64,000 bases of DNA from contig SSNU01000127.1 in the NCBI GenBank assembly GCA_012064415.1, positions 761,152 to 825,151 of the forward strand. The letters run 5' to 3'. The DNA comes from Gyrodactylus bullatarudis (lineage: Eukaryota; Platyhelminthes; Monogenea; Gyrodactylidea; Gyrodactylidae). The position numbers and the translations under genes are program-made. Under the pieces are notes generated by a model. That model was not told the origin of the DNA. It saw only the letters and a list, made by a program, of their open reading frames with translations, and ran no database searches. Shown here one piece after another: positions 23,301-44,313 of the stretch (positions within the stretch are counted from its first letter, which is position 1; each line of letters opens with the position of its first letter).

Positions 23301-24360
23301 GTCTGAAGAAATTTTGAATTGTTAAACTCTTAGAGTTTAAAAATTCTAAAGATTAGAGGATATATCTTTTTTCACATTTTATCGATTTCCTATTAGAGAT
23401 GCACATATATTTTGTAAGAAGACTGTAATTATTGTTATTATTTGGGAGCATTAAGTGTAAGGTGAAATTTTTGTTCACTCCCTCGCACATCTTCACTCCA
23501 GGTCATGTTTAGATATTTAAATGAATAGATATATTATACAGGGATAAAAGTGTTTTTTATGTTGGTATGTCTGTTTGTGTATGGAAAAAGTATATGTAGA
23601 AAGAAAAGTATATACGGGAAAAAGAATAGTCAAGAAATGCATAAAAATATGTATGGAAAGTGATAACTCACGAGTCAAGCCATTTAGTAAAATTCTCCAT
23701 GGGAACTGAGAAGAGACTTGAGTTTTCCGATTTAGTGTATTCTTCCTCGGCTAAAGATTCGCCCTCTAATTCAAGCCATTCCTCAATTTCATTGAGTAAA
23801 TCTCCGCCATCTTCAAAGAACTTGTGACCCTTGCCCAAGTCCATGAGCTGACGATCAATGGGATGATTTTGATTTAACGAAAACGAAGATTGGCCATTAC
23901 CATTTGATAGAGAAGCTGTTTGATCCGGATAATATCCAGTTGAAGCATTTGAAGATGGTAGACAAGAAGAGTTGGAGTTGACACGAGGTCTCTTGGGATC
24001 ATTCCGATAGGAGGCCATAAGATCATTACCATTGGCTAGCATGGTCATTGCATTGAGACTTGGGCCAATAGGCTGATTGGGATAACGACTCTGAAAGTAA
24101 TTAAAACCAATTGATGAAAATGATATGGGACCTGGTGATGGATGGGGTCCAGATATATTCCAACTATCATTATTGTTATTAGAATTAATATTATTATTAT
24201 TAAGTCCACAACGATTTTGTTGGAATTGTTGTTGAAAACTCTTTTCAGATGAAGCAGATGATACAATAGGATAACCGGCCTGGTTCATTAAATATGGATC
24301 ATATCTTAGATCAGTATTGCTATCTGGATAAGTATTATTATTGTTATTATTAGTTGACAT
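17318..24360 (-). CDS. Nuclear receptor with NR5/FTZ-F1-like LBD, N-rich first exon
   Basis: Exons are 24360-23672, 22872-22668, 21993-21664, 21166-20972, 18463-18449 (15 nt), 18221-18138, 17940-17790 and 17730-17318; all phases agree, giving 693 residues. The ligand-binding domain is clear: FHLVEWVEQTDLFKYLPVED (helix 3) joins QILYSSWSEMLILEFIH (helices 4-5). FDSEEFTVLKFLSVFNL and RFGHTLLALSEVKGL follow, and LLFEMLFTKR is the AF-2 helix, like LLxEMLHAKR of NR5 receptors. NR5 members are often constitutive or phospholipid-bound transcription factors. The first exon encodes an asparagine/serine-rich, disordered start with an acidic end and no DNA-binding domain. An in-frame TAA precedes the ATG, so this looks like a true alternative first exon. 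See 25888-26222 for the zinc-finger exon. Confidence 0.8.
18449..18463 (-). other. 15-nt microexon of the nuclear receptor gene
   Basis: Fifteen bases coding DMLYH lie between a clean acceptor (TTCTTCGTAG) and donor (GTAAGTTT). Both neighbouring exons meet it in phase 0, so including or skipping it keeps the frame. It falls in the loop after helix 5 of the ligand-binding domain. Confidence 0.5.
19357..20833 (-). mobile_element. Complete Tc1/mariner-superfamily transposon
   Basis: The element is 1477 bp, flanked by TA on both sides (19355-19356 and 20834-20835). Its terminal inverted repeats are about 52 bp (19357-19408 and 20782-20833), beginning CCTTTTGCAG, with three mismatches. It contains one uninterrupted transposase gene. 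It lies in the intron of the nuclear receptor gene between 18464 and 20971. The TIRs being nearly identical and the ORF open suggest a recent insertion. Confidence 0.9.
19594..20628 (-). CDS. IS630/Tc1/mariner-superfamily transposase
   Basis: The single-exon protein has 344 residues. The N-terminus holds a helix-turn-helix (KKVLDLYRNGGNWREYAK, then TAYRWVQ). The catalytic triad is visible as YQDETNF (first D), LVIDNAPCHS (second D) and NPIEKVW (E). There are 32 residues between the second D and the E, so the spacing is DD32E, unlike the usual DD34E or DD34D. It cuts and pastes the surrounding TIR element at TA sites. No stop or frameshift interrupts it, so it may be active or recently active. 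Confidence 0.9.
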   Translation of the reverse strand: MAKHDQNVRKKVLDLYRNGGNWREYAKMSDVPYFTAYRWVQNDNDLLLPRGGVNNLKKTQVKVQSLIEFIEENPATTLKECCLHHERNFNESLSISSVRNWLNGEFFTLKKMQHIPMNINTEDNKQKRFEYLEILFEHRAEGRIILYQDETNFNLYCSRSQGRSRIGEKCNVVNTNSKGQNLHCIGVISNQRLIDFKIKRGSLKKDGFKDYLIYLKEKCQNDGLFPCTLVIDNAPCHSNCEEGLVDEDFKILRLAPYSYLINPIEKVWSSFKSQVKSYLNEKRQDIIDYSRTGGDLPKCEYNMRILEIRAERAIRQLSPATISQCAIHVEKYFPIIMNKQDLIE

Positions 24361-24600
24361 TTTTTTGATAATTCCTTAGCAAATTGAATTGATCTAAAAT
24401 CCCTAAAAGCGGGTAATGAAAATCCTCAAAAATAAGTGAATTTTTTTTCAATCACACACAAGTAACCAACCAACCAAGTAAGAAATGATTGGTTTCTCTT
24501 TAGTTATAACCTAGTTGTACTAGTAGTAAATTTTATTGAATGAATCTACACTGTGTACATATCATATTTAGTATATACATTTCATGTATTATATTATTCT
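23500..24600. repeat. Asparagine-codon low-complexity tracts
   Basis: Within the receptor's first exon, AAT/AAC repeats code N runs (for example around 24170-24200 and 24330-24355). They account for the weak shadow ORF on the same strand and are likely length-variable. Confidence 0.5.
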
Positions 24601-25517
24601 ATAATAGAGAATTGGTAGAAATAATAGAGAGGGTGGAGGTCAGGGGGGTAAGGTCAGATATATAGAATGAAAAAAATGAACGGAGTTAACACGAGAGCGA
24701 TATTTGAGGTCAACAGAACTTTCAAGCTCAACTCCTTCACAAGAACACATAAAGACACAGCATTTTCATTGCACAGAAAAAAAGATTTGGTGTATTGTGC
24801 ATGTACACATCAGATTATCAATACGCAGAAAGAAAAATACGATTGGTTGTCATTTGATAAAGCCTTAAAATGAAATTTAAAAAAGAGAAACCTAAAAATA
24901 TAGATCTGGTTTCATTCACTAAATTTGTTTTTTTGGCCTAACTTTTGTGCTTTGTTGGGTTGATTGATTTTTTTCATTCTCTCTCACTCTCCAATTCTTT
25001 GTATGCATTCAGCTGGTGGTGAATGCCTTTTAAAAGAAAAATTAATGCCTTCTATTGACATAGGGTCAAGTTACTACTTTTATATTGATTTTATTTTCAC
25101 GTTTTACCTTTAAGAAATCGTCTTAATGTTTTAAATAAGAATTATAATATTTAGTTTTCTTTTCCGAATAATTTTCGATCATGTCAAGTCAGATGATAAA
25201 TTATAGTTAGCACTATTATTCATTTTATTAAAATTTGAGTTTATTCTATTTTCTAATTTCCAAATGAATACTTAATTTTATTCTGAAAATTTATAAGCAA
25301 AACTTATCAGGTTTAATTTGAATTAATTACGAAGTTGAATTGATTAAAGTTAATGTGAAGCCATTATTTGAATTTTGGGAATAAATCTTGAAAGCTAGAA
25401 GCTTATCTTGTTAAAAAACTCAGTATGAATAACTTACTGGAATATTTTAGTTGATATAAGATTAGACTTGAGAAGAATTTTAATGGATAGCAATGATTTG
25501 ATTCAAAGTGAACTTAC

Positions 25518-25560
25518 TTTTGAGCCATAGACATCCATGGAATAGTTTTCAATTTCAATT
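25518..25560 (-). other. Possible small exon of the nuclear receptor gene
   Basis: Forty-three bases between TTTTATTCAG and GTAAGTTC would code IEIENYSMDVYGSK. Its entry phase fits the zinc-finger exon (25888), but its exit phase 0 only fits the exon at 21993, skipping 22872-22668. It may be a minor exon or chance. Confidence 0.3.
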
Positions 25561-25887
25561 CTGAATAAAATTAAATGCATTTTAAGAGATTTCTTTTTGA
25601 TAAATTCAATATTTTATTCAAAGAATAATAAAGCTAAATCATAAATGATATTTAAAAATCTATCAAGTATAGAATTTATTATTGAATCAGAATAATCACT
25701 GAAATTTAATTAAATTGTAATCTAAAACTAAATTTCTATGTAAATAGCTGAATAAACTAAGAACGGCTCTTTCAGTAAATATTTTCTGACTTGCTATAGC
25801 TTCATTGATTTAAACTAGAAGAGTGAAATGCCAAAAAAATAATATATACATATAAACTCATGGTTTAAGTCATGATAAAATACTTAC

Positions 25888-26222
25888 CTATCAATGGGTA
25901 TAGAGCTTGACTCTTCACTTCGATTCAATGTATTCTGACACTTTTTCATGCGACAATAAGAACAATTCAGTATAGTCTCGCAATATTCATTGGTTTCATT
26001 GAAGGCTGAACAGGATTGAAGTTGATCAAATTTGATATTATGATAAAAATAACTACAAAGATCACAAAGTTGGCTTATGGAGGAGCTACCGATTGATATG
26101 CTATTGGAACAAACTGCACACCTATTGGGATATTCTAACTGTTTTTCGTTTTCTTTTAATTTCGATTCTGGATTTTCCGTATCATGTAAGTTATTTCTGT
26201 TGCAATTAGCATCCATAAGCAT
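25888..26222 (-). CDS. Alternative first exon: aberrant C4 nuclear-receptor DNA-binding domain
   Basis: This exon (ATG at 26222, donor AG|GTAAGT, exit phase 2) codes 111 residues with a C4 zinc-finger layout: CAVC, then CDLC, then C, C and CSYCRMKKC. The terminal CRMKKC matches the CRFxKC end of nuclear receptor DNA-binding domains. The P-box, normally CESCKGFF in NR5, reads CDLCSYFY. The spacing of the second finger is C-x9-C-x5-C instead of C-x5-C-x9-C. No FTZ-F1 box follows. Its phase lets it splice directly to the exon at 22872, giving a 575-residue receptor that bypasses the N-rich exon. Joining is inferred, not shown. Confidence 0.6.
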
Positions 26223-26345
26223 CAGTAAAAGGGAGAATTAGATAACATTTATTTATGTAATGTTTATCATTTGAAAATTTTTATTTAGTCAAACAACTCT
26301 GTTCAAATTCTGCTGTTCAAAAACTTTGTTTTAACACATTAACCA
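26223..26345. promoter_or_regulatory. Bidirectional promoter, receptor zinc-finger exon / ankyrin gene
   Basis: Only 123 bp separate the two divergent start codons, so the promoters must overlap or share elements. No TATA is evident. Confidence 0.4.
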
Positions 26346-27305
26346 ATGACAGGAACTTATAACGATGTTTCTCAGCTCATTTTCAAGGCTATTGATAAAG
26401 GAGATTTTGCAAACTTTTACCAATTAGCTTTCAAACACAAACATCTTCTATCTAAAAACCATTTCTCTCATGCGATTAAACTTGGAGACGTTTCGGTTCT
26501 ATCAGTAATGATATCTCTGACAAGTTTCCTGAATTCTACACTAGCCAAAGGTGCAACTCCTCTCACTTATGCAATTGAGTGTGGTCATTTTCATGTTGTC
26601 TCTTATTTTATAAAAGCTGGGTCTAATATCAATGCTGAAGATAACATAAATGAATCTCCTCTTCTTAAGGCGATTAAAAGTGGTAATGACCAGATAGCCA
26701 TAAAGCTTATTAAATGCGGTGCTAGACCGTTTCGACTATCAGATAAACCAGATTTGTGCCCTTTTCTTACATCTAAAAAGAATAAAAATGAAAAGATTTT
26801 AACCCAGATTGAAAGCTCCCAAAGAATTTATGATTCCGAATTTTATAGGTATACCTGCTTGATAATTGGAAATCAATATTCAATCTCTAACTTTGATAAT
26901 CTACCTTACATTTTTCCTGTCCAGTTGATATCATGCTTTGACAATCCTTTTATTTTATCCTTCATGCCAACAATAGAACAAGCCAAATGTAACCCAGAAG
27001 AGAGCACATTTCTAATTTTGTACTCTGTTGCCTTTGACCATGAGAATGACACTTTAAATATTTCCAACCACGATATGCTCAAAGAGATAAAAAATGTTCT
27101 ATTTAATCATTCTAGGGAACACTGTCAACTTATCAACATTTTTGATGCATCCAAGACAAATTTTGGTTTCCGAGCTTTCCACATTAAGGATGGTCTCATA
27201 GCTTCTAAATCAAATACAATCTCAATATACTTCTCGCCACACTCCCGAAGTGTCGAGACCTATGAAAAAATTTTGGTAGGATTATTGAAAATTAAGACGA
27301 ATTAA
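26346..27305 (+). CDS. Ankyrin-repeat protein of unknown function
   Basis: The intronless ORF has 319 residues. Residues about 70-130 form two ankyrin repeats (GATPLTYAIECGHFHVVSYF and NESPLLKAIKSGNDQIAIKL), with degenerate helices before them. The C-terminal half has no family I recognise; it contains ordinary globular-looking sequence (FPVQLISCFDNPFILSFMP). No signal peptide or membrane span is seen. An AATAAA overlaps the stop region (about 27304). The stop lies 71 bp from the convergent SSR2 stop. The lack of introns next to intron-rich genes suggests an old retrocopy or simply a compact gene. Confidence 0.7.
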   Translation: MTGTYNDVSQLIFKAIDKGDFANFYQLAFKHKHLLSKNHFSHAIKLGDVSVLSVMISLTSFLNSTLAKGATPLTYAIECGHFHVVSYFIKAGSNINAEDNINESPLLKAIKSGNDQIAIKLIKCGARPFRLSDKPDLCPFLTSKKNKNEKILTQIESSQRIYDSEFYRYTCLIIGNQYSISNFDNLPYIFPVQLISCFDNPFILSFMPTIEQAKCNPEESTFLILYSVAFDHENDTLNISNHDMLKEIKNVLFNHSREHCQLINIFDASKTNFGFRAFHIKDGLIASKSNTISIYFSPHSRSVETYEKILVGLLKIKTN

Positions 27306-27375
27306 TAAATTATATTTTTTAATGAAAAAAATTCACAATAATTTTTTAATAAATATAAACGGCTGATACGCAGAT

Positions 27376-27964
27376 TTAGTACTTTTGGTAGCTAGTGAGC
27401 CACAGAAAATATGGCATCATGATGCATGGCACTGTGAGAAGAACAAAGCAGAGCCACTCAAGCTAAAAATAAATGATTAGCAAAGAAAAAAGACATGATT
27501 ATTAATTATCGTTAACCAACTGTGTGGGGGAAATAAAGGTTTGTTTTCAATTTTTCAGCTTCGAAAAAATCAACGGAAATTGGCTGATTTGATTCTATTG
27601 TGAAAACTTCACTTGATGAAGGTATCATATAGTTAACTTGAGCTTTGGTGAAATTACCGATACCTTGGTGTTTGGATCTCAAAACTAGTGAATGATAAAC
27701 AGTCTGTTTAGGTGGGATTAAAGGCCAGACAATAGCAGTAGATCCACTTATGTGCTCGAAGAAATCTTTATCGTATGAATCGTGTAATTCTAATTGTTTA
27801 ATGGGGGTTTTTTCCTCGAGATTGGTTATTGTGTACATAAGTGAGAATTCATCTCCCACCATATGATGTTTACCAGTGAATACCTTGTGGACAAGAACTC
27901 TTACAGGGTTTTCAGCTTGGACATACGATAATAAAATAAGACAGAAAAGAAATGCGACCTTCAT
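27376..27964 (-). CDS. SSR2: Translocon-associated protein subunit beta (SSR2/TRAP-beta), 2 exons
   Basis: Exons are 27964-27521 and 27462-27376, giving 176 residues (human about 183). It is an ER membrane glycoprotein of the TRAP complex beside the Sec61 channel. Residues 1-17 are a signal peptide (VAFLFCLILLSYVQA). The lumenal domain follows (VRVLVHKVFTGKHH, IVWPLIPPKQTVYHSLVL). Exon 2 supplies PHTLEWLCFVLLTVP, matching the PHFLDW start of the membrane segment in animals, then a short cytosolic tail ending YQKY. To stay in frame the donor must be ACA|GTTGGT; using the neighbouring GTTAAC donor would put a TGA right after the junction. An ATTAAA near 27350 may be the polyA signal. Confidence 0.9.
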
Positions 27965-28282
27965 GATGGTGACGTCGTTTTAAAGTATCGGATTCAATTT
28001 TATCAAACAACAAAACAAAGTAAATAGAAAAAGTCAGAAACAGTTTTACTTCACTGTCAATGAATGTTGCAAAATTGAGTGAAATTTATTAAAACTTCAA
28101 CCTTCTCATTTCATCCTGCTGCGAACGCCTCCTTATAGTTTATATTGGCGTTTGAAAATGAGAAAAATTCCCCTTTCTTATATTCGTGCTGATCAAAATT
28201 ATTCTAATATCTTATTATATTTGATAATATCAAAAAATATTTTGTAATTATTTCATGTGAAATTCTTATCTCACAAAATTGA
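27965..28282. promoter_or_regulatory. Divergent intergenic region, SSR2 / small phosphatase
   Basis: The 318-bp head-to-head spacer between start codons probably contains both promoters. I see no TATA at the expected positions and no other recognisable element. Confidence 0.4.
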
Positions 28283-30298
28283 TTGATGAACAAAGTAAAA
28301 CAAAAAAATAATGAGCAAGAGAGGTCAAAAGGAACTGCAAAAGTCTCTGATAAAGATCGAAATACAGATACTCACAGCTCATTTGTATTTCCTTGGAAGA
28401 TTTTATTATGTGGCACAAGAAAGTCTCCTATTAATAAATCATCAACAAACCCAAACTCTTCGATTAAAAAATGGAATATTCGTCAGCTTATCTTTAAAAA
28501 GAATATCAATGTTTTAAATATCCTGCAGAACAGTCGTAAGAAAGATGAAGGTATTGCCTCTGAAATTTTTTCGCCTGTTCCAGTTCCTGATGTCGAATGC
28601 ATTCCTAGTGAAAAAGAAATTGATATTTCTTCCCCTCCTATTGAGAATAAATTAACTAAAAACCTCTTGGATCCTATAGACCATCAGGATATTGGGAAAA
28701 AGTGCCTGATTATAGATCTCGACGAAACCTTGGTGCATAGTTCTTTCAAGGTAAATTAAGAGAAATCAAACAATTTTTCTCATATTACTTATAATATTAA
28801 AGTTTGTAGAATCAGCAGATTTTCAAGTAGGGGTTGATATTGAGGGTGTGTCGCATCAGGTATACGTCCTCAAACGGCCCTACGTTGATGAATTTTTATC
28901 TGCAATGGGAGATAAATTTGAATGTGTCTTATTCACAGCCAGTCTTTCTAAGGTTTGTCAGACGAAATTTATAATTTTTTCTTATAATAAATTTTGATTT
29001 TCAACAAGTATGCTGATCCAGTAGCAGATTACATTGATAAAAAGAAAATTTTTCGACACAGACTTTTTCGCGAGGCTTGTGTCTATCATGTTGGAAGTTA
29101 CGTCAAGGATCTAAGTCTTCTTGGGCGTCCTCTTGATCAAATTGTCATTCTAGATAACTCCCCTGCCTCTTTTTTATTTCACCCTGGTAATGCTGTGAGT
29201 TTATACATAAAGAATTGACAAATCAAGCAAAAGATTCATTTATTCCGCCCTTTAAAAATTCTTCTTCTCATGTGCTTATTAAATCTTTAATTTTTATTGA
29301 CACTAAAAAGTATATCAAAAATTGCAATTTTTTATACAGATTCAGATATCGTCCTGGTTCGATGATAAAAAGGATACAGCCCTTTACGATTTAATTCCCT
29401 ATCTAGAGGCACTATCAAAAGAGCCAAGTGTAACCAATTATCTTAATTCAAATGATCCCAAAGGGAATGGTGCTGCTAGTGGCATTAGGGGTCTTTCAAC
29501 ACATTCTAACAATAATAACAATATAAATTCAAACATTTCAAACAACTGTAGAAATATAATCTCACAAGTTTCAATAAACAATGCTGATAATTATCAGAAT
29601 TCCCATGTCTATTCTCAAAAGCAACATGAAGAGTATACGAGCTATCGAGGAGAAAATTATAGAAAAGCATTCAATAGAGATTCCAGTAAGATTTTCAATC
29701 AGTAAATTGTATTATATATTCTAAGATATTTATCTTAGGAATTGAAATTACATGAGGTATAATACATATATACCTATAAGAAGAATTTCCATTTAGTAGT
29801 AATAATGCTAAACTTTAATTAATAAATACAGATGTACATATTTAGAGTATTCTCAAGTTATCATTTTGTTAGTATCAAAATACGTAGTATTGATTTGAAT
29901 TCCTTGATTGGGAAGTGAGATTCTGATCTCCACTGGTAACTCCACTGTATCTCTAATCAAAAATTTAAGTCACTATGAGTACATTAAGACAAACAATTCT
30001 AGAGGATTTTGCTCCACAAACAAGATTTTAAACCATATTTTATTTATTAGGTATTTCGAATTATCCCATAGTTACCCGTAAACAATTGAATTGTTCTTCA
30101 GATATTCCTATAACATCTGAAAGTCATAATCATAGAAGTACATCAACAGTGAAAACACACCATAGTCAAAGAACCCCATCAAAAAACATAACAGCTAACG
30201 AGACCAACAGAAAAAGAGACGAAAACATGCCGAATAAAAATAGATTGATTATATCAGAATCCAACCAAATAAGAAAAGACAAATTTCTCAAGAGATGA
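28283..30298 (+). CDS. CTD small phosphatase-like (SCP/FCP1 family), 5 exons
   Basis: Exons are 28283-28750, 28803-28952, 29009-29194, 29340-29685 and 30051-30298 (465 residues). The catalytic HAD motif [12 protein letters not shown] is present at residues about 145-156. It is followed by the SCP core: [48 protein letters not shown] and [14 protein letters not shown], then [20 protein letters not shown]. It resembles SCP1-3, which dephosphorylate Ser5 of the RNA polymerase II tail and SMADs. Unlike SCP1-3, it continues for about 150 asparagine/serine-rich residues with a basic end. If the fourth intron is retained the protein stops at 29705 instead. Confidence 0.88.
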
Positions 30299-30735
30299 TA
30301 AATGGATTTTTAACAAAATAGCGCCCTCCTTCTAAACACTGATTCTACTTCATAATCAAATCTTCCCCTCATAATATTCGGTGACAAATAGAATCAATTC
30401 TTGAATTTTTATTGATATATTTATTAGAATTCAATCAATCAGATATTTTCATTTGCTTTACCTCAATTGTAAATTTTAATAAAATCATTATATATATATT
30501 CTAAATCTTATAGATCATATGAAGCTGAGTTGGAAATAAGCTTAATGATAATAAGCAAATCCTCTTATGGAAAATATTGCTTTTTGCCAGTCTTGCATGA
30601 GATATTTTCATCTTTTTGGTATCATGTTTGTAATTTGAAATAGTTTAACCGAACTCATTTAAAGTATTTTTTCATATTTTAAGTGTTACACCAAAACTGA
30701 GGGAATTTGAATTTCCATTAATTTGGCGAAATTTA
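30299..30735. other. Spacer between phosphatase and FER-like genes
   Basis: The spacer is AT-rich. A TATATATAT run lies at about 30490. An AATAAA near 30479 may end the phosphatase transcript. No gene is seen. Confidence 0.4.
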
Positions 30736-42550
<11,815 letters not shown>

Positions 42551-44313
42551 GAAGAATACTGAAATCTTACTAGAATTTTATGCTTCTAGCACAAAAAGGA
42601 GCCCTTTTTTCTTACAGAAGAAAGCCAAAAATAAAAGATTTTTCTAATTTTATTAAGAAACAATGTTTGTTTTTAACGATCATGCATTTTCTGTGATACA
42701 TTGGCGCATACAAGTCCAAAACCCCATCCCTACCACCTGTTATTTGCCATATGATAACTGTTGTTAAATCTGTTTATTTATTGCTTATTATAAATTATTG
42801 ATGTCTTGATAATTTGAAATTTTATCATCTCAAGAAATAAAAAAAATTTAAATCAATACTTCATCATTGTCGAAACCAATGACACTTCAAAGTTGTTAAT
42901 TTTCTTAGGAAATGTCTTGATTTAGTAAATCTATCGTTTCAGTAGAGATGGTTGAATTTCTTTTCTTTATTTAGTCACAAAAACTTTCGGTTGACTTTAC
43001 TTTTTATAATATGTGTCTACTTGTAAGTATATTCAATATTTTTAAAAATGTTCTTCCTTTCTTTAATTTAGAGACTCTAAATACTTTCAAGTTGTATCAC
43101 GTTTTGAGATAAGAGGCTCTGCTCAATATCGTGTAATGGATTCGAGTTTTTTTATTCTTGATAAAGCGAAACTATCTCTGACTAAAGCTACTTTATTAGC
43201 GGATTTTCAATTAAATGCAGTATTCAACCCTATACATTGTAAAATGTACAATGACAACAGCTGAATTGTGGTAATAACTCTAAAGGTTTTGTGTAATATT
43301 ATCGTAACCTTGAAATGTATTTCTTCTGTTTATAACTATACAAATGCATTATCATACCTCCAAAAGTAGTAAAGATGGTCGCAATGTCATCCTTATTGTG
43401 AAATACAAAGAGAGCCTAATATTTTTATTATCGCCTATTGTCGATATTTTTTTATCTATCTCCCTTGATCTCATCTCTTTATTTGAAGGTGAAGTTGGGT
43501 TTATAAAATATGTTGGTTATAGGAGAGCCTCCCCTTCAGGTCATTACCATCTTACAAAGAATCTCATTAAGGCTGAATTGAAGACTAAAAATATATTGAG
43601 ATTTAATTAAATTTTAATATGTGATTTTCCCGTAACAAAAAAAAAGAATGTATTACTAATCGACTGTAGAACTTTATGTCTATCCACATAACAATTATAC
43701 ATTTCCACTTGGTATGTATTTTTTCTAATCCTTTTATTGTCGCATTTTAATTATGATAATGAGGTCAAGTTAAGTACAGTCTGTTATTTGAAAATAAAAT
43801 TTCATTCGGGATATCTTTGCACGGATGAATCTTATTGGTTGTACCCATACTCATCTCTTATTGGCTTTAACATAAAATAGTGTTATTAATTCCCTAGTGA
43901 ATCTTTATCGAGAGAGTCTACAACTTTTAATACGAAATTCAACACCAGACTTGAAATTAGAATCAGATTAGTCAACGAATTACATATCCAAGTTACATCA
44001 GCGACCTAAAGAAATCAATCTCTACAACTTGTGTAGAACTAAATCACAGTATTGTGACATAGTTTTCATCATCGTCAATAACAAGACAAAATCACATTAG
44101 AGAAACAAAAGAGATATCTGCTTAATTTGGCCCTTTGAAAGAAAAAAATAAAACCATACAACAAGAGAAATACAAGAAGAAACAAAAAAGAGTCATAGAA
44201 ATTCACAAAATTTCTGTCTCTCTTTCTCGTATCTGAACTCATTAAAGAAGGAAGAGAACCAAAAGTTATCATTCTTTTAAAAGATGATGCAACCAAAAGA
44301 GTACTGACTGAGC
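42551..44313. other. Spacer downstream of FER
   Basis: An AATAAAA at about 42630 fits the FER polyA signal. An 88-codon ORF at 43344-43610 is open but has no domain, start context or splice partner that I can defend. Nothing else was seen. Confidence 0.4.

Noticed and set aside
24667..24873. 68-codon ORF on + strand near the receptor's N-rich exon
   Set aside because: It is antisense to the probable 5' region of the receptor transcript and has no recognisable feature.
43344..43610. 88-codon ORF on + strand
   Set aside because: No family, no splice partner and mixed composition; could not be supported.
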